This document shows positions 14,699-23,417 of a DNA stretch of 64,000 nt, piece after piece; the first letter of the stretch is position 1, and every line of letters starts with the position of its first letter. Source of the DNA: Dehalobacter alkaniphilus (GTDB lineage: Bacteria > Bacillota > Desulfitobacteriia > Desulfitobacteriales > Syntrophobotulaceae); assembly GCA_040500365.1 (NCBI GenBank), contig CP148031.1, forward strand, positions 2,232,001 through 2,296,000, read 5' to 3'. Under the pieces are notes generated by a model. The model did not search any database and was not told the origin of the DNA. It saw only the letters and a list, made by a program, of their open reading frames with translations. Position numbers and translations under genes: made by a program.

Positions 14699-16363
14699 TT
14701 ATTTCACTTCCTGAATAATTGGCAGGATGACCGGTTTTCTTTTCGTTTTTTCGTACAGATGCTTGCCTAGAACGTCTTTAATCTGATTTTTGAGTGTGAC
14801 CCATTCAATAATACCGTTCTCGAGGCAGCGTTCGGTGGTCTGTCTGATTTTCTCTTTGGCCTCATCCAGCATCGTCTCGGATTCTCTGACATAGACGAAT
14901 CCCCTGGTCACAATATCAGGCCCGGCAACAATTTCATTGGTGGAACGGCTCAGCGCAATGACTACGATTAGAATACCGTCCTGAGACAGCTGTTTGCGGT
15001 CGCGCAGCACAATATTGCCGACGTCCCCTACGCCAAGTCCGTCCACTAAAATTCTGCCGGATGGCACTTTTCCAGCGATACCTGCTCCATTTCTGGTGAA
15101 CTCAATGACACTTCCATTTTCGGCAATAAAAATATTTTTGTGCGGAATGCCAAGCTGTTCGGCAATCTGACCATGCTTGATCAGCATGCGGTACTCACCG
15201 TGCACAGGCACAAAATACTGCGGTCTTACCATATTCAGCATCATCTTTAATTCTTCCTGACTGCCATGACCGGAAACATGGACGCCTGATGCTTGTTCGT
15301 GGATCACATTGGCGCCGAGTTTAAACAACTGATCGATGGTCCGGGCCACCGATTTTTCATTTCCCGGAATCGGACTCGCCGAAATAATCACCGTATCACC
15401 GGGCAGGATTTCGACCTGTTTATGATCGCTAGAGGCCATACGAGAAAGTGCCGACATCGGTTCTCCCTGGCTCCCTGTTGTAATAATGCAGACCTGATTC
15501 GGCGGCAGCTGGAGAACCTCTTCTACATCGACCAGCGTTCCTTCTGGAATGATCAGATATCCGTATTCAGCAGCGATTGAGGCGTAATTCTGCATGCTCC
15601 TGCCGACAATGGCAACCTTCCTGTTCGTTTTGAAAGCAGCGGTGATGACCTGCTGCACGCGATGGATATTCGAAGCAAAGCTGGCTAAAATGATCCTTTC
15701 CTTGGCGGTGCGGAATACATCGTCAAACATCTGTCCGACCACTCTCTCCGACATCGTAAAGCCAGGTCTTTCTACATTCGTGCTGTCAGACATTAAGCAG
15801 AGTACACCTTTTTCACCCAATTCGGAGAATTTATAAATATCTAGGATCTCCGAGGTAACGGGGGTATGATCCAGTTTAAAATCTCCGGTATGGACGATCA
15901 CACCGAGGGGTGTATGGATAGCCAGACTCACAGAATCAGGTATGCTGTGGTTGACCCGGATAAAATCAATTTTAAAAACGCCAAGCTTGATACTCTCTCC
16001 AGGATTGACGACAGTCGATTTAAACCGGTTGACATTGCACTCCTTTAATTTGGCCTGGATCAGTCCCAAGGTAAGTTTCGGCGCAAATACAGGCGCGTCT
16101 ATGTCCTTCAGAAGATATGGGAATGTGCCGATATGATCTTCATGACCATGGGTCACCATAATCCCGAGCAGCATGTCCTTGTTTTCGATGACATAGGAAT
16201 AGTCAGGGATGACCAGATCAATTCCGGGCATGTCATCTTCAGGAAAAGCCATACCGGCATCAATCATGATCATCTGGTTGTCATACTTTACCAGCGTCAT
16301 GTTTTTTCCGATCTCACCCAACCCGCCTAAAGGGATAATTTGCAGTTTGTGTTCTTTTGGCAA
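14699..16363 (-). CDS. rnj: Ribonuclease J (metallo-beta-lactamase/beta-CASP)
   Basis: The start taken is TTG with GGAGG 7 bp upstream (554 residues); an ATG at 16378 would place the ribosome site inside the coding sequence. The metallo-beta-lactamase motif VTHGHEDHIG supplies the zinc ligands. Further ligands follow (VNHSIPDS, VHTGDFK), then the beta-CASP domain with ITTGSQGEP and a third motif HVSGHGSQEE, and the C-terminal RNase J domain. It acts as endo- and 5'-3' exoribonuclease in mRNA decay and rRNA maturation. In Bacillus the equivalent RNase J2 gene also follows dapA, so synteny points to that paralogue, but as it may be the only RNase J here I use a neutral name. Confidence 0.93.
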   Translation of the reverse strand: MPKEHKLQIIPLGGLGEIGKNMTLVKYDNQMIMIDAGMAFPEDDMPGIDLVIPDYSYVIENKDMLLGIMVTHGHEDHIGTFPYLLKDIDAPVFAPKLTLGLIQAKLKECNVNRFKSTVVNPGESIKLGVFKIDFIRVNHSIPDSVSLAIHTPLGVIVHTGDFKLDHTPVTSEILDIYKFSELGEKGVLCLMSDSTNVERPGFTMSERVVGQMFDDVFRTAKERIILASFASNIHRVQQVITAAFKTNRKVAIVGRSMQNYASIAAEYGYLIIPEGTLVDVEEVLQLPPNQVCIITTGSQGEPMSALSRMASSDHKQVEILPGDTVIISASPIPGNEKSVARTIDQLFKLGANVIHEQASGVHVSGHGSQEELKMMLNMVRPQYFVPVHGEYRMLIKHGQIAEQLGIPHKNIFIAENGSVIEFTRNGAGIAGKVPSGRILVDGLGVGDVGNIVLRDRKQLSQDGILIVVIALSRSTNEIVAGPDIVTRGFVYVRESETMLDEAKEKIRQTTERCLENGIIEWVTLKNQIKDVLGKHLYEKTKRKPVILPIIQEVK

Positions 16364-16497
16364 AGGCAATACCTCCATTGATTTATATATTTAACTTTAT
16401 TAATTTCAATTGTAATCCTATTAATTTGTAAACCTAGAGAATACAATAAGATACCCCGAAGTACCTGAGCAGGATAAAAAAGACTAAAACAAAAAAA

Positions 16498-16540
16498 CAC
16501 AAACAAAAATAGAAACAGGTAAAAATACCTCTTGGTTTCT
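16498..16540 (-). terminator. Hairpin with T-rich tail between dapA and rnj
   Basis: On the minus strand AGAAAC...AGGTA pairs with TACCT...GTTTCT and is followed by ATTTTTGTTTG. It could end dapA transcripts or attenuate rnj. Confidence 0.45.
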
Positions 16541-16660
16541 TTGATTCCGTTATTCGGTTAGCCGTACAACACATTAGATTTATTATAGTACTTGAATATC
16601 AGATATGCAAGCTGGGTGAACCGCTTCCAACATTATTGTTCCCCATTCGCGAATAAAACT

Positions 16661-16685
16661 AAAACTTCGGCATTGCCAAAGTTTT
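16661..16685 (-). terminator. Terminator after dapA
   Basis: AAAACTTTGGC pairs with GCCGAAGTTTT over a 3-base loop (one mismatch) and is followed by AGTTTTATT on the minus strand. Confidence 0.55.
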
Positions 16686-16732
16686 AAATCATTTATTAAT
16701 TTTTTGATTTTATCCGAAAGCAAATTCTGAGA

Positions 16733-17617
16733 TTAGACCTCTTCAGGCAGATTCCGAATATTCGTGAGCAATTCTTTTAAGAAAGCTTGTTCCGTCTGGG
16801 TCGGGCCAACAATGGGCAACCGGTAGCCTCCGGCTTTGATGCCGACTTCATTCAGTAGATACTTCACCGGCACTGGATTTGTTGCCACGAACATCCCTTT
16901 AAAGATCGGGAACAACAGCAGATGCCATTTTAAAGCTTTCTCCATATCGCCGGCCTTAAACGCAGCAACCATTTTTTGCATCTGGGTACCGATCAGATGA
17001 GAAGCGACACTTACGATCCCTGCCCCGCCTAAAGACAGCATCGGCACGGTCAATGAATCATCGCCCGAATAAATCTCAAAGGTCGAAGGTAGTTCCTTTT
17101 TCAGTTCACTGACCTGGTCCATTGATCCTGCTGCTTCTTTAATGCAGACAATATTTGAGATTTCAGCTAGTTTGGCGACTGTAGAAGGAAGAAGATTGAT
17201 GACTGTCCTTCCTGGTATGTTATAAAGCATCACAGGCCGGTCTGTGGCCGCTGCGATGGCTTTAAAATGCTCATAAAGACCTTCCTGGGAAGGTTTGCTG
17301 TAATACGGAACCACTGCCATAATGCCATCGAGCTGGTTTGAGACTTTTTCGGCAAGTTCAATGCTTTCACGGGTCGAATAGGTACCCACGCCCGCAATGA
17401 CTTTGCACGTATCCCCAACCGCTTCTTTCACTGTTGTAAAAAGCTTAAGCTTTTCTTCACCGGTCAGATTAGGGCTCTCACCGGTTGTTCCGGCTACGAC
17501 GATCCCTTCTGTGCCGTTTTCAGCCAAATATCTGGCCAGCACTGCGGCTGCAGGATAATCGATCTCCAGCTTATCGTTAAATGGTGTCACCATAGCTGTT
17601 AAAACGCTGCCAAACAT
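16733..17617 (-). CDS. dapA: 4-hydroxy-tetrahydrodipicolinate synthase DapA
   Basis: The start is the ATG 8 bp after GGAGG (294 residues, the family norm). It condenses pyruvate with aspartate semialdehyde. The TIM-barrel motifs are clear: GTTGESPNL, the catalytic Tyr in YNIPGRT, the Schiff-base Lys in VCIKEAAGS and the GD-D-S-L-T substrate loop. It is the last gene of the asd-dapG-dapA string and uses the product of asd. The lysine/dipicolinate branch clustered here serves peptidoglycan, lysine and spore dipicolinate. Confidence 0.96.
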   Translation of the reverse strand: MFGSVLTAMVTPFNDKLEIDYPAAAVLARYLAENGTEGIVVAGTTGESPNLTGEEKLKLFTTVKEAVGDTCKVIAGVGTYSTRESIELAEKVSNQLDGIMAVVPYYSKPSQEGLYEHFKAIAAATDRPVMLYNIPGRTVINLLPSTVAKLAEISNIVCIKEAAGSMDQVSELKKELPSTFEIYSGDDSLTVPMLSLGGAGIVSVASHLIGTQMQKMVAAFKAGDMEKALKWHLLLFPIFKGMFVATNPVPVKYLLNEVGIKAGGYRLPIVGPTQTEQAFLKELLTNIRNLPEEV

Positions 17618-17658
17618 TTCTCTTTCCTCCATAAACTATTTTATGCACTGCCTGGCTG

Positions 17659-18885
17659 TCAAATACCAAGCTCAAACTTTTTGTGCAAAGACTGAACAGC
17701 CGGAACCATATGTTCCTTTCTGACAAGCACCCAGATCGTGGTATGGGAGTCAGCGGACTGAAGAATCTCAATGCCGCTCTCAGCAAGTGCTTCTGCCATA
17801 TTGGCCATGACACCGGGTACATCGGCAATTCCCCCGCCGACAAGCGCAATCTTGGCGCATCCTGGTGCGGATTCAGGGTTAAAGCCCAGATTCTTTAAAA
17901 TATTGACGGCTTTCTTTGCCAGCTCATCACGAACTGTATACAGGACAGTTTCTGGCTGAACGCTGATGAAATCGACACTAATATCGGCTAAAGCCATCCC
18001 TTTGAATATTTTGGTGATCGCTTTGGGTTTATTTTCTTCTTCTTGAATGTGGATCTTGATCTGGGTGACATTCGGGGTATGTGCAATCCCTGTAATAATC
18101 CTGTCGCCGATCATGTCCGAGCCCTCCGCAAGGTCGGGCTGAACATTGGTGACCAGCGTTCCAGGAGCATCGGAAAACGTACATTTTACCCGTAGTGGGA
18201 TATTCTTTTGCATCGCGATTTCCACGGCACGCGGATGGATGACTTTAGCTCCCTGATGCGCCAGATGGCAGATATCATTATAGGTGATCACGTCAAGAAT
18301 TTTGGCATCCTGGACGATCCGGGGGTCTGCGGTCATAATACCTTCGACGTCCGTATAAATATCGATTGCTTCAGCATTTAGTGCGACGCCAATCGAACAG
18401 GCCGTCGTATCGCTTCCGCCTCTGCCCAGGGTTGTAATTTGTCCGTTTTCGGTCATGCCCTGGAAGCCCGTAATGACGACAACCTTGCCTTCTTTCAGCT
18501 GCTCCAGGATATTTTCCGGTTCGATTCTGACAATTCTTGCATCGCCAAAACTGCTGTTGGTGATAATGCCGGCCTGTCCACCCGTTAAAAGAACAGCTTC
18601 CAACCCGAGACCCTGCAGCGTGCTAACCATAATGCTGCCGGAAATGATTTCCCCGCAACTTAAGAGTAAATCCATTTCTCTTTTGGGCACTTCGGAATAA
18701 ATGCTTGAAACCATCTTAATCAGCGTATCGGTCGCATAGGGATCTCCCGAACGCCCGATTGCAGAAACAACAACCACAGGCGAAAACCCTTGATTAATAG
18801 CCTCGGAAACCTTAGCAGCGACCTGCGCTCTTCTTTCCGGATTGGCCAGGGAAGTTCCGCCAAATTTTTGAACCAATATACGCAA
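17659..18885 (-). CDS. dapG: Aspartate kinase DapG
   Basis: TTG start 8 bp after AAGGAG, giving 408 residues. The N-terminal kinase motif is VQKFGGTSL; the catalytic domain contains TTLGRGGSDTTA and TDVEGIMTADP. Two C-terminal ACT domains (about 265-335 and 345-408) carry the allosteric sites. In Bacillus the enzyme encoded next to asd and dapA is DapG, the diaminopimelate-inhibited isozyme; the synteny supports that name. It makes aspartyl phosphate, the substrate of Asd. Confidence 0.93.
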   Translation of the reverse strand: MRILVQKFGGTSLANPERRAQVAAKVSEAINQGFSPVVVVSAIGRSGDPYATDTLIKMVSSIYSEVPKREMDLLLSCGEIISGSIMVSTLQGLGLEAVLLTGGQAGIITNSSFGDARIVRIEPENILEQLKEGKVVVITGFQGMTENGQITTLGRGGSDTTACSIGVALNAEAIDIYTDVEGIMTADPRIVQDAKILDVITYNDICHLAHQGAKVIHPRAVEIAMQKNIPLRVKCTFSDAPGTLVTNVQPDLAEGSDMIGDRIITGIAHTPNVTQIKIHIQEEENKPKAITKIFKGMALADISVDFISVQPETVLYTVRDELAKKAVNILKNLGFNPESAPGCAKIALVGGGIADVPGVMANMAEALAESGIEILQSADSHTTIWVLVRKEHMVPAVQSLHKKFELGI

Positions 18886-18996
18886 GGTAATTTCTCCTTC
18901 CTCCAATTTTCTTAACTTGTCTTGAATTTTGCTTTCCTTATTATTATAACGTCTATGTTTTCTTATCTTTTAATCTTATCCGTTATTTTCTATCTA

Positions 18997-19989
18997 TTAT
19001 AACAGCAATTCTGCAATCTGGACTGCATTTGTCGCTGCACCTTTGCGAATCTGATCACCTGCGATCCAGAGATTAATCCCCTGATCAATGGTATGATCTT
19101 CCCGGATTCTTCCGACCAGAACTTCATCCCTGTTCGAGCTGTCGAGCGGCATCGGATAAATATCTTTCGCCGAATCGTCTTTTAAGATTACGCCGGGAGC
19201 CTGGGCAAGCGCAGCCTTGACCTGATCGATCATGAGTTTTTTCTCAGTCTCAATATTGATGGATTCACAGTGAGAACGAAAGACCGGAACACGGACACAG
19301 GTAGCCGTAACACGCAAATCATCCCTGTGGAAGATTTTTTGGGTTTCCTTGACCATTTTCCATTCTTCCTTTGTATAGTCACCCTCCTGGAATACATCAA
19401 TTCTGGGTATCAGGTTAAAGGCGATCTGATATGGGAAGGTATCGATATCTGTGATCTTTTCCCCGTTGCTCCACGACTTCACCTGTTCCTCCAGTTCAAT
19501 AATACCTTCTTTGCCCGCGCCGGAAACTGCCTGATACGTGGATACCACAATGCGTTTGATTGGCGAAAGCGCTTCGAGCGGTTTCAGTGCCACGACCATG
19601 ATAATCGTGGAACAGTTCGGATTGGCAATAATTCCTTTATGCCATTTGACATCTTCGGGGTTGACTTCAGGCACAACCAGAGGAACATCCGGATTTAGCC
19701 GAAAAGCACTGCTGTTGTCAATGACGACTGCCCCGCTCCGGACTGCGGCCGGCGCATACTCCGTGCTGGCGGAACCGCCCGCAAATAAGGCGATATCAAT
19801 GCCTTGAAAGCTCTGATTCGTTGTTTCTTGCACTTCTATTTCTTTTCCCTGCCAGGAAATCCGTGACCCGCTTGATCTTTTCGTCGCAAGCAAGCGAAGC
19901 TCATCCACCGGGAACTTCCGTTCAGCAAGAATTTTCAGAAATTCCTGACCAACGACACCCGTTGCCCCGACAATTGCAATATTCGGCAT
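18997..19989 (-). CDS. asd: Aspartate-semialdehyde dehydrogenase
   Basis: The product is 330 residues with AAGGAGG 7 bp before the ATG. The Rossmann signature VGATGVVGQEFL binds NADP. The catalytic Cys lies in ANPNCSTI, and the active-site His region is VFRSHCESINIE. The protein reduces aspartyl phosphate to the semialdehyde used by DapA. It is transcribed with dapG and dapA after the dipicolinate synthase genes. Confidence 0.96.
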   Translation of the reverse strand: MPNIAIVGATGVVGQEFLKILAERKFPVDELRLLATKRSSGSRISWQGKEIEVQETTNQSFQGIDIALFAGGSASTEYAPAAVRSGAVVIDNSSAFRLNPDVPLVVPEVNPEDVKWHKGIIANPNCSTIIMVVALKPLEALSPIKRIVVSTYQAVSGAGKEGIIELEEQVKSWSNGEKITDIDTFPYQIAFNLIPRIDVFQEGDYTKEEWKMVKETQKIFHRDDLRVTATCVRVPVFRSHCESINIETEKKLMIDQVKAALAQAPGVILKDDSAKDIYPMPLDSSNRDEVLVGRIREDHTIDQGINLWIAGDQIRKGAATNAVQIAELLL

Positions 19990-20100
19990 TGAGATCCTCC
20001 TTAAACATGGATATTCAATAATTCTGACAATCCACTTTCAACAACTAAGTATTAATATAGTATAAATCATTATTCTCTCATAGGATACTAAATATTTTAG

Positions 20101-20697
20101 CTACTCAGAAGAAGTAATTTCTACCAGGAGCGGTTCAATTTGTTTTCCCTGGCAGGCCAGCAGTATTGTGTCCGGTATTTTATCCATCTGGGCAACTAGT
20201 GAATTGGTTTTTTTGAGCGGGCTGTCCTGACCAAAAGGCACCAGGTAGATATTCTTGGCTAAGAGTAAGGCTCCGATATTCTTGGCGTTAACCCCTAACC
20301 CGTCATTTGTGGATATAGCGATTACAACAGGGCCTAAATTGCGCAAATGCGCTTTGGTAGCCATTAAGACGGGTGTATCGGTGATACCGTTGGCGAGTTT
20401 GGCAAGTGTATTCCCGGTACAGGGCGCAATAACTATACAGTCAAAAAGCTTGCCCGGACCGATTGGTTCTGCTTCCGGGATAGTCCTGATCGGGTCTTTC
20501 CCTGTAATCTCTTTCAGACTGGATTTCCAGTACGCTGCTTTCCCGAATCTCGTATCCACTGTATCAACAGACTCCGAAACAATCGGCGTTATATCTGCTC
20601 CTTCTTCGACAAGCTGCCTGATCACCTCCATGACCCGGCCAAGGGTACAATGGGAACCGGTCAGCGCAAAACCAATGTGCAGCTTTTCAAATCTCAT
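20101..20697 (-). CDS. spoVFB: Dipicolinate synthase subunit B (flavoprotein)
   Basis: The ATG chosen lies after AAGGGGGT and overlaps the end of spoVFA by 11 bp; 198 residues. The fold is that of FMN-dependent decarboxylase-like flavoproteins (GFALTGSHCTLGRVMEVI; IAPCTGNTLAKLANGITD). With subunit A it oxidises the DapA product to dipicolinic acid, which is pumped into the forespore. Its presence indicates an endospore former. Confidence 0.94.
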   Translation of the reverse strand: MRFEKLHIGFALTGSHCTLGRVMEVIRQLVEEGADITPIVSESVDTVDTRFGKAAYWKSSLKEITGKDPIRTIPEAEPIGPGKLFDCIVIAPCTGNTLAKLANGITDTPVLMATKAHLRNLGPVVIAISTNDGLGVNAKNIGALLLAKNIYLVPFGQDSPLKKTNSLVAQMDKIPDTILLACQGKQIEPLLVEITSSE

Positions 20698-21634
20698 TTT
20701 TGGGCACCCCCTTCCGGAGTGCAGCAGCAGTGGCTGCTTCTGCAGCAGGTACAAGGTGCTCAAGAATCAGAGGCGGATAAAGCTTTGCCAGTATTTTTCC
20801 GGCGGTCCTTGGAGCGACAATACCAGGCAGGCCAGGAGCAAGCTGGGCCTTAATGCCAAGCATCTGAGCATATTCAAAGTCAGTACCTCCCGGAATAGAG
20901 GCAATATCAATAATGACGGTTTCCCGGGACATTTTGTTCAGCAGGTCTCTACCAAGAACCAGGGCGGGTACGGTATTGAAAACAATTTCCGCCCTGCTGA
21001 TTTCCTTTTCAAGATCAGAAAAACCGATAGCACGCACTCCCATCTCTACGGCCCGGGCCAGGTCTGCTGGCTTACGTGCAACACACGTAACCCTTGCTCC
21101 CATTCCCTTCAGTAGATTCACCAGCGTCATGCCACAGCGGCCAAGACCCAAAACAAAGCTTTCACTGCTGTGAATGGTGATCGTCGTGGCCTCTATTGCC
21201 ATCTGAACCGCTCCCTCGGCTGAAGGTATCGAATTCAAGATGACAATTTCATTACGGTTTGCTATTTCCACGAGGTCTATGTTCATCTTTTGGGCTGCGC
21301 TGATTAGGGCAGGACGGGCCCAGCCTATAAAAAGCGGAACACCAGGCGGAATCAATTCCAGAACTTCATTATTCAAGATGATCGGGTAGCTGGAATACTT
21401 TGCCTTGATCAGGCCCCGTGCATCTGTACCAAACATTGGCAAGATAAGAGCATCTGCTTTAGCAATAACCTCGGTAAAAGATTTGGCATGTTCAATGCTG
21501 TCTCCAAGCGGAGACTTTTCCAGACCGAGCCCGATGATCTTGGCACCACACTTTTGCAGCTCAGGGACAAGAAATATTTCTCTGTCATCCCCGCCGATTA
21601 CTGCCAGGCGAACTCCTTCAAGTACCGCATTCAT
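20687..21634 (-). CDS. spoVFA: Dipicolinate synthase subunit A
   Basis: The product is 315 residues with AAGGAGG before the ATG. It has the bipartite plan of DpaA: an N-terminal substrate domain (VIGGDDREIFLVPEL) and a C-terminal NADP Rossmann domain (VLGLGRCGMTLVNLLKGMG). The stop overlaps the start of spoVFB, so both subunits are translationally coupled. A dyad and a possible mother-cell sigma promoter precede it. Confidence 0.95.
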   Translation of the reverse strand: MNAVLEGVRLAVIGGDDREIFLVPELQKCGAKIIGLGLEKSPLGDSIEHAKSFTEVIAKADALILPMFGTDARGLIKAKYSSYPIILNNEVLELIPPGVPLFIGWARPALISAAQKMNIDLVEIANRNEIVILNSIPSAEGAVQMAIEATTITIHSSESFVLGLGRCGMTLVNLLKGMGARVTCVARKPADLARAVEMGVRAIGFSDLEKEISRAEIVFNTVPALVLGRDLLNKMSRETVIIDIASIPGGTDFEYAQMLGIKAQLAPGLPGIVAPRTAGKILAKLYPPLILEHLVPAAEAATAAALRKGVPKNEI

Positions 21635-21648
21635 GTTTATGCCTCCTT

Positions 21649-21680
21649 ACTGGATAGTGTCCAGTTAACTACTATCCAGT
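21649..21680. promoter_or_regulatory. 10-bp perfect dyad directly before the spoVFA ribosome site
   Basis: ACTGGATAGT (21649-21658) and ACTATCCAGT (21671-21680) are perfect inverted repeats. The right arm overlaps the putative -10 element and the left arm abuts the AAGGAGG. It could be an operator (DNA) or a hairpin presenting the ribosome site (RNA). Confidence 0.5.
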
Positions 21681-21705
21681 ATATGAGCAGCCGAGAAACG
21701 CGGTG
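21677..21705 (-). promoter_or_regulatory. Possible sporulation (sigma-K/sigma-E-like) promoter of spoVFA
   Basis: On the minus strand a CACC (21702-21705), a 16-bp spacer and CATATACTG (21677-21685) resemble the sigma-K pattern (AC ... CATAnnnTA), with one mismatch. In Bacillus spoVF is a sigma-K gene. The match is short, so confidence is limited. Confidence 0.35.
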
Positions 21706-21711
21706 CTTAAC

Positions 21712-22515
21712 CTAATCCAGGAAATTCTCGAGTCCGACAACAAGTCCGGTCAGCTTATATGCTTTGCGAATGGCCAGTATCACCCCGGGCATGTAGGTTT
21801 CCCGGGTATACGCGTCATGACGGATCGTAAGCGTCTGTCCGGATCCTCCAAAAATAACTTCCTGATGGGCGATCAGTCCCGGTAAACGGATGGAATGGAT
21901 GTGAATGCCATTCAGGTCTCCGCCCCGCGAACCAGGTATTTTCTCATATTCGTTCGGATGTCCCTGGATTATTGGTTCCCGGATCTCAGAGATCATATCC
22001 GCAGTTTTCAAAGCAGTGCCTGAAGGTGCATCCAGCTTCTGATCATGATGATATTCAACGATATCGACGTGATGAAAGTATTTTGCGGTTTCTTTCGCAA
22101 ACTTCATCATCAGTATTGCGCCAAGCGCAAAATTCGGTGCAATAAAAACCCCTGTGCCGGTCGCTTTGGACAGATCCTCCAATTCACTGATTTCGTGACC
22201 GTCCAGCCCAGTCGCTCCGATAACAGGAACAACCCCCGCTTTAATTGCAATTTTGGCATTGGAAAATACTGATTGGGGATTCGTAAAATCAACGAGAATA
22301 TCTACTTGCAGTTCTTTTAATTTTTCTATTTCCATCTGGCCGGAAATCTGTAGGTCGAATGGCTGCTGTCCAAGGACTAATCCAATATCCTTTCCTTGAT
22401 TCTGAATATCTGATACCCCTGCAAGCTCCATATCGTTCTGCAGACGTATTGTCCTGACTGTTTCCATGCCCACTTTGCCACATGCTCCGGCAACAAATAC
22501 GCGTATTTTGTCCAA
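21712..22515 (-). CDS. dapB: 4-hydroxy-tetrahydrodipicolinate reductase DapB
   Basis: TTG start 6 bp after AGGAGGGG; 267 residues. The dinucleotide motif VAGACGKVGMETV and the substrate motif EYHHDQKLDAPSGTA with the catalytic His and Lys are present. It reduces the DapA product toward lysine/diaminopimelate and competes with SpoVFA/B for it. In Bacillus dapB is not in this cluster; here it lies directly upstream of spoVFA. Confidence 0.95.
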   Translation of the reverse strand: MDKIRVFVAGACGKVGMETVRTIRLQNDMELAGVSDIQNQGKDIGLVLGQQPFDLQISGQMEIEKLKELQVDILVDFTNPQSVFSNAKIAIKAGVVPVIGATGLDGHEISELEDLSKATGTGVFIAPNFALGAILMMKFAKETAKYFHHVDIVEYHHDQKLDAPSGTALKTADMISEIREPIIQGHPNEYEKIPGSRGGDLNGIHIHSIRLPGLIAHQEVIFGGSGQTLTIRHDAYTRETYMPGVILAIRKAYKLTGLVVGLENFLD

Positions 22516-22540
22516 ATATACCCCTCCTGAATACGATAAC

Positions 22541-22573
22541 GCAAAACCCCGCGCCAGAAGCCTTTCGGGGTTT
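22541..22573 (-). terminator. Terminator after ymxH
   Basis: AAACCCCG pairs with CGGGGTTT(T) across a 14-base loop; TTTT ends the 3' arm on the minus strand. It separates ymxH from dapB. Confidence 0.6.
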
Positions 22574-22616
22574 AATACACTTCTTATTCTATTATATCAA
22601 TAGAAACCTGTCAAAC

Positions 22617-22868
22617 CTACATATCGATATCTACGATGATCACTTCACTGCCTACTTTTTTAATGGCTTTCCAGGGGACGACCACATACCCGCCTTCTTT
22701 TTCACTGTTCTTATTAAAAAACCTTCCGTATCCCACTCTTGAATCGATGATGATTGCCTCAATTTTTCCTTCGGGGCTAATTTTAATATCACTCTCGCCA
22801 ATTGAACCGAGCTTCGCGCCATCATGAAGATTAATAATTTCTTTTCCTGACAGTTCACTTAAAAGCAT
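22617..22868 (-). CDS. ymxH: YlmC/YmxH family PRC-barrel sporulation protein
   Basis: The ATG at 22868 has CAGGAG 8 bp upstream; 83 residues. LLSELSGKEIINLHDGAKLG and DSRVGYGRFF followed by VPWKAIKKVG form a single PRC-barrel domain, the length and motif of YlmC/YmxH. In Bacillus ymxH lies between mlpA and spoVFA, and the same neighbourhood is seen here. Its molecular role is not known. Confidence 0.85.
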   Translation of the reverse strand: MLLSELSGKEIINLHDGAKLGSIGESDIKISPEGKIEAIIIDSRVGYGRFFNKNSEKEGGYVVVPWKAIKKVGSEVIIVDIDM

Positions 22869-22869
22869 A

Positions 22870-23184
22870 TTACACACTCCTGCCCCGGACCGTTTCCCAT
22901 ATTTTTTGACCATAGGGCTGCAGTATCGCAATGATCAGCGAAAAAACAGCCAGTGGCTTTATAAAATAAACCGATGAGGGATTCCAGATGTTTTCTGGTA
23001 TTCCTAGAAAGGTCAGTAGCAGTTCCAAAGAAATATAAATTCCACCCGCAGTCCCGACCAGCTGGGTAATGGCCTTGGCCAAACGATTAGGTGCCTCAGG
23101 AGACCTCCACATCATGACTTTTACTCTGGTTCTCAATGATACAGCAATCCCGAGCGCCAGCAGAACACTATATAGAATACTCAT
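22870..23184 (-). CDS. Small membrane protein of unknown function
   Basis: The product is 104 residues. Three hydrophobic segments are visible (about 1-18, 37-62 and 73-92) separated by basic loops. Its stop lies 1 bp from the ymxH start, so the two are cotranscribed. The ATG overlaps the stop of a 7-codon leader ORF and has no good ribosome site of its own. No family was recognised. Confidence 0.65.
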   Translation of the reverse strand: MSILYSVLLALGIAVSLRTRVKVMMWRSPEAPNRLAKAITQLVGTAGGIYISLELLLTFLGIPENIWNPSSVYFIKPLAVFSLIIAILQPYGQKIWETVRGRSV

Positions 23185-23204
23185 AAACGCTTCAGGGCTT
23201 TCAT
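23181..23204 (-). CDS. Seven-codon leader ORF coupled to the small membrane protein
   Basis: ATG, then KALKRL and TGA, preceded by GGGGGG at a suitable distance (23212-23217). The TGA overlaps the next gene's ATG (ATGA). The downstream gene lacks its own ribosome site, so coupling through this short ORF is plausible. It may alternatively be chance. Confidence 0.4.
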   Translation of the reverse strand: MKALKRL

Positions 23205-23417
23205 TAGGAATCCCCCCTAAGCATATCTATGAGGGAAAAAACGGCATTATTCTTCCGTAAACGGGTAACGCTTTATTATCTTCCGTTGACGTGCTGAATA
23301 CTGCTTTTGCAGTCAGAATCACAAACCTTTGATCTCTTTTCTGATAAGATACGTAAAAAGATAACGCTGGCCGGATTCCATCAGGATCGACGGACAGATA
23401 AAGAAAGGAAGATAATA

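Larger units (their letters stand above)
16364..16732. other. Intergenic gap upstream of rnj
   Basis: It holds two terminator-like hairpins (annotated separately) and an AT-rich segment next to rnj that probably includes its promoter, which I could not assign. No coding sequence is evident. Confidence 0.6.
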
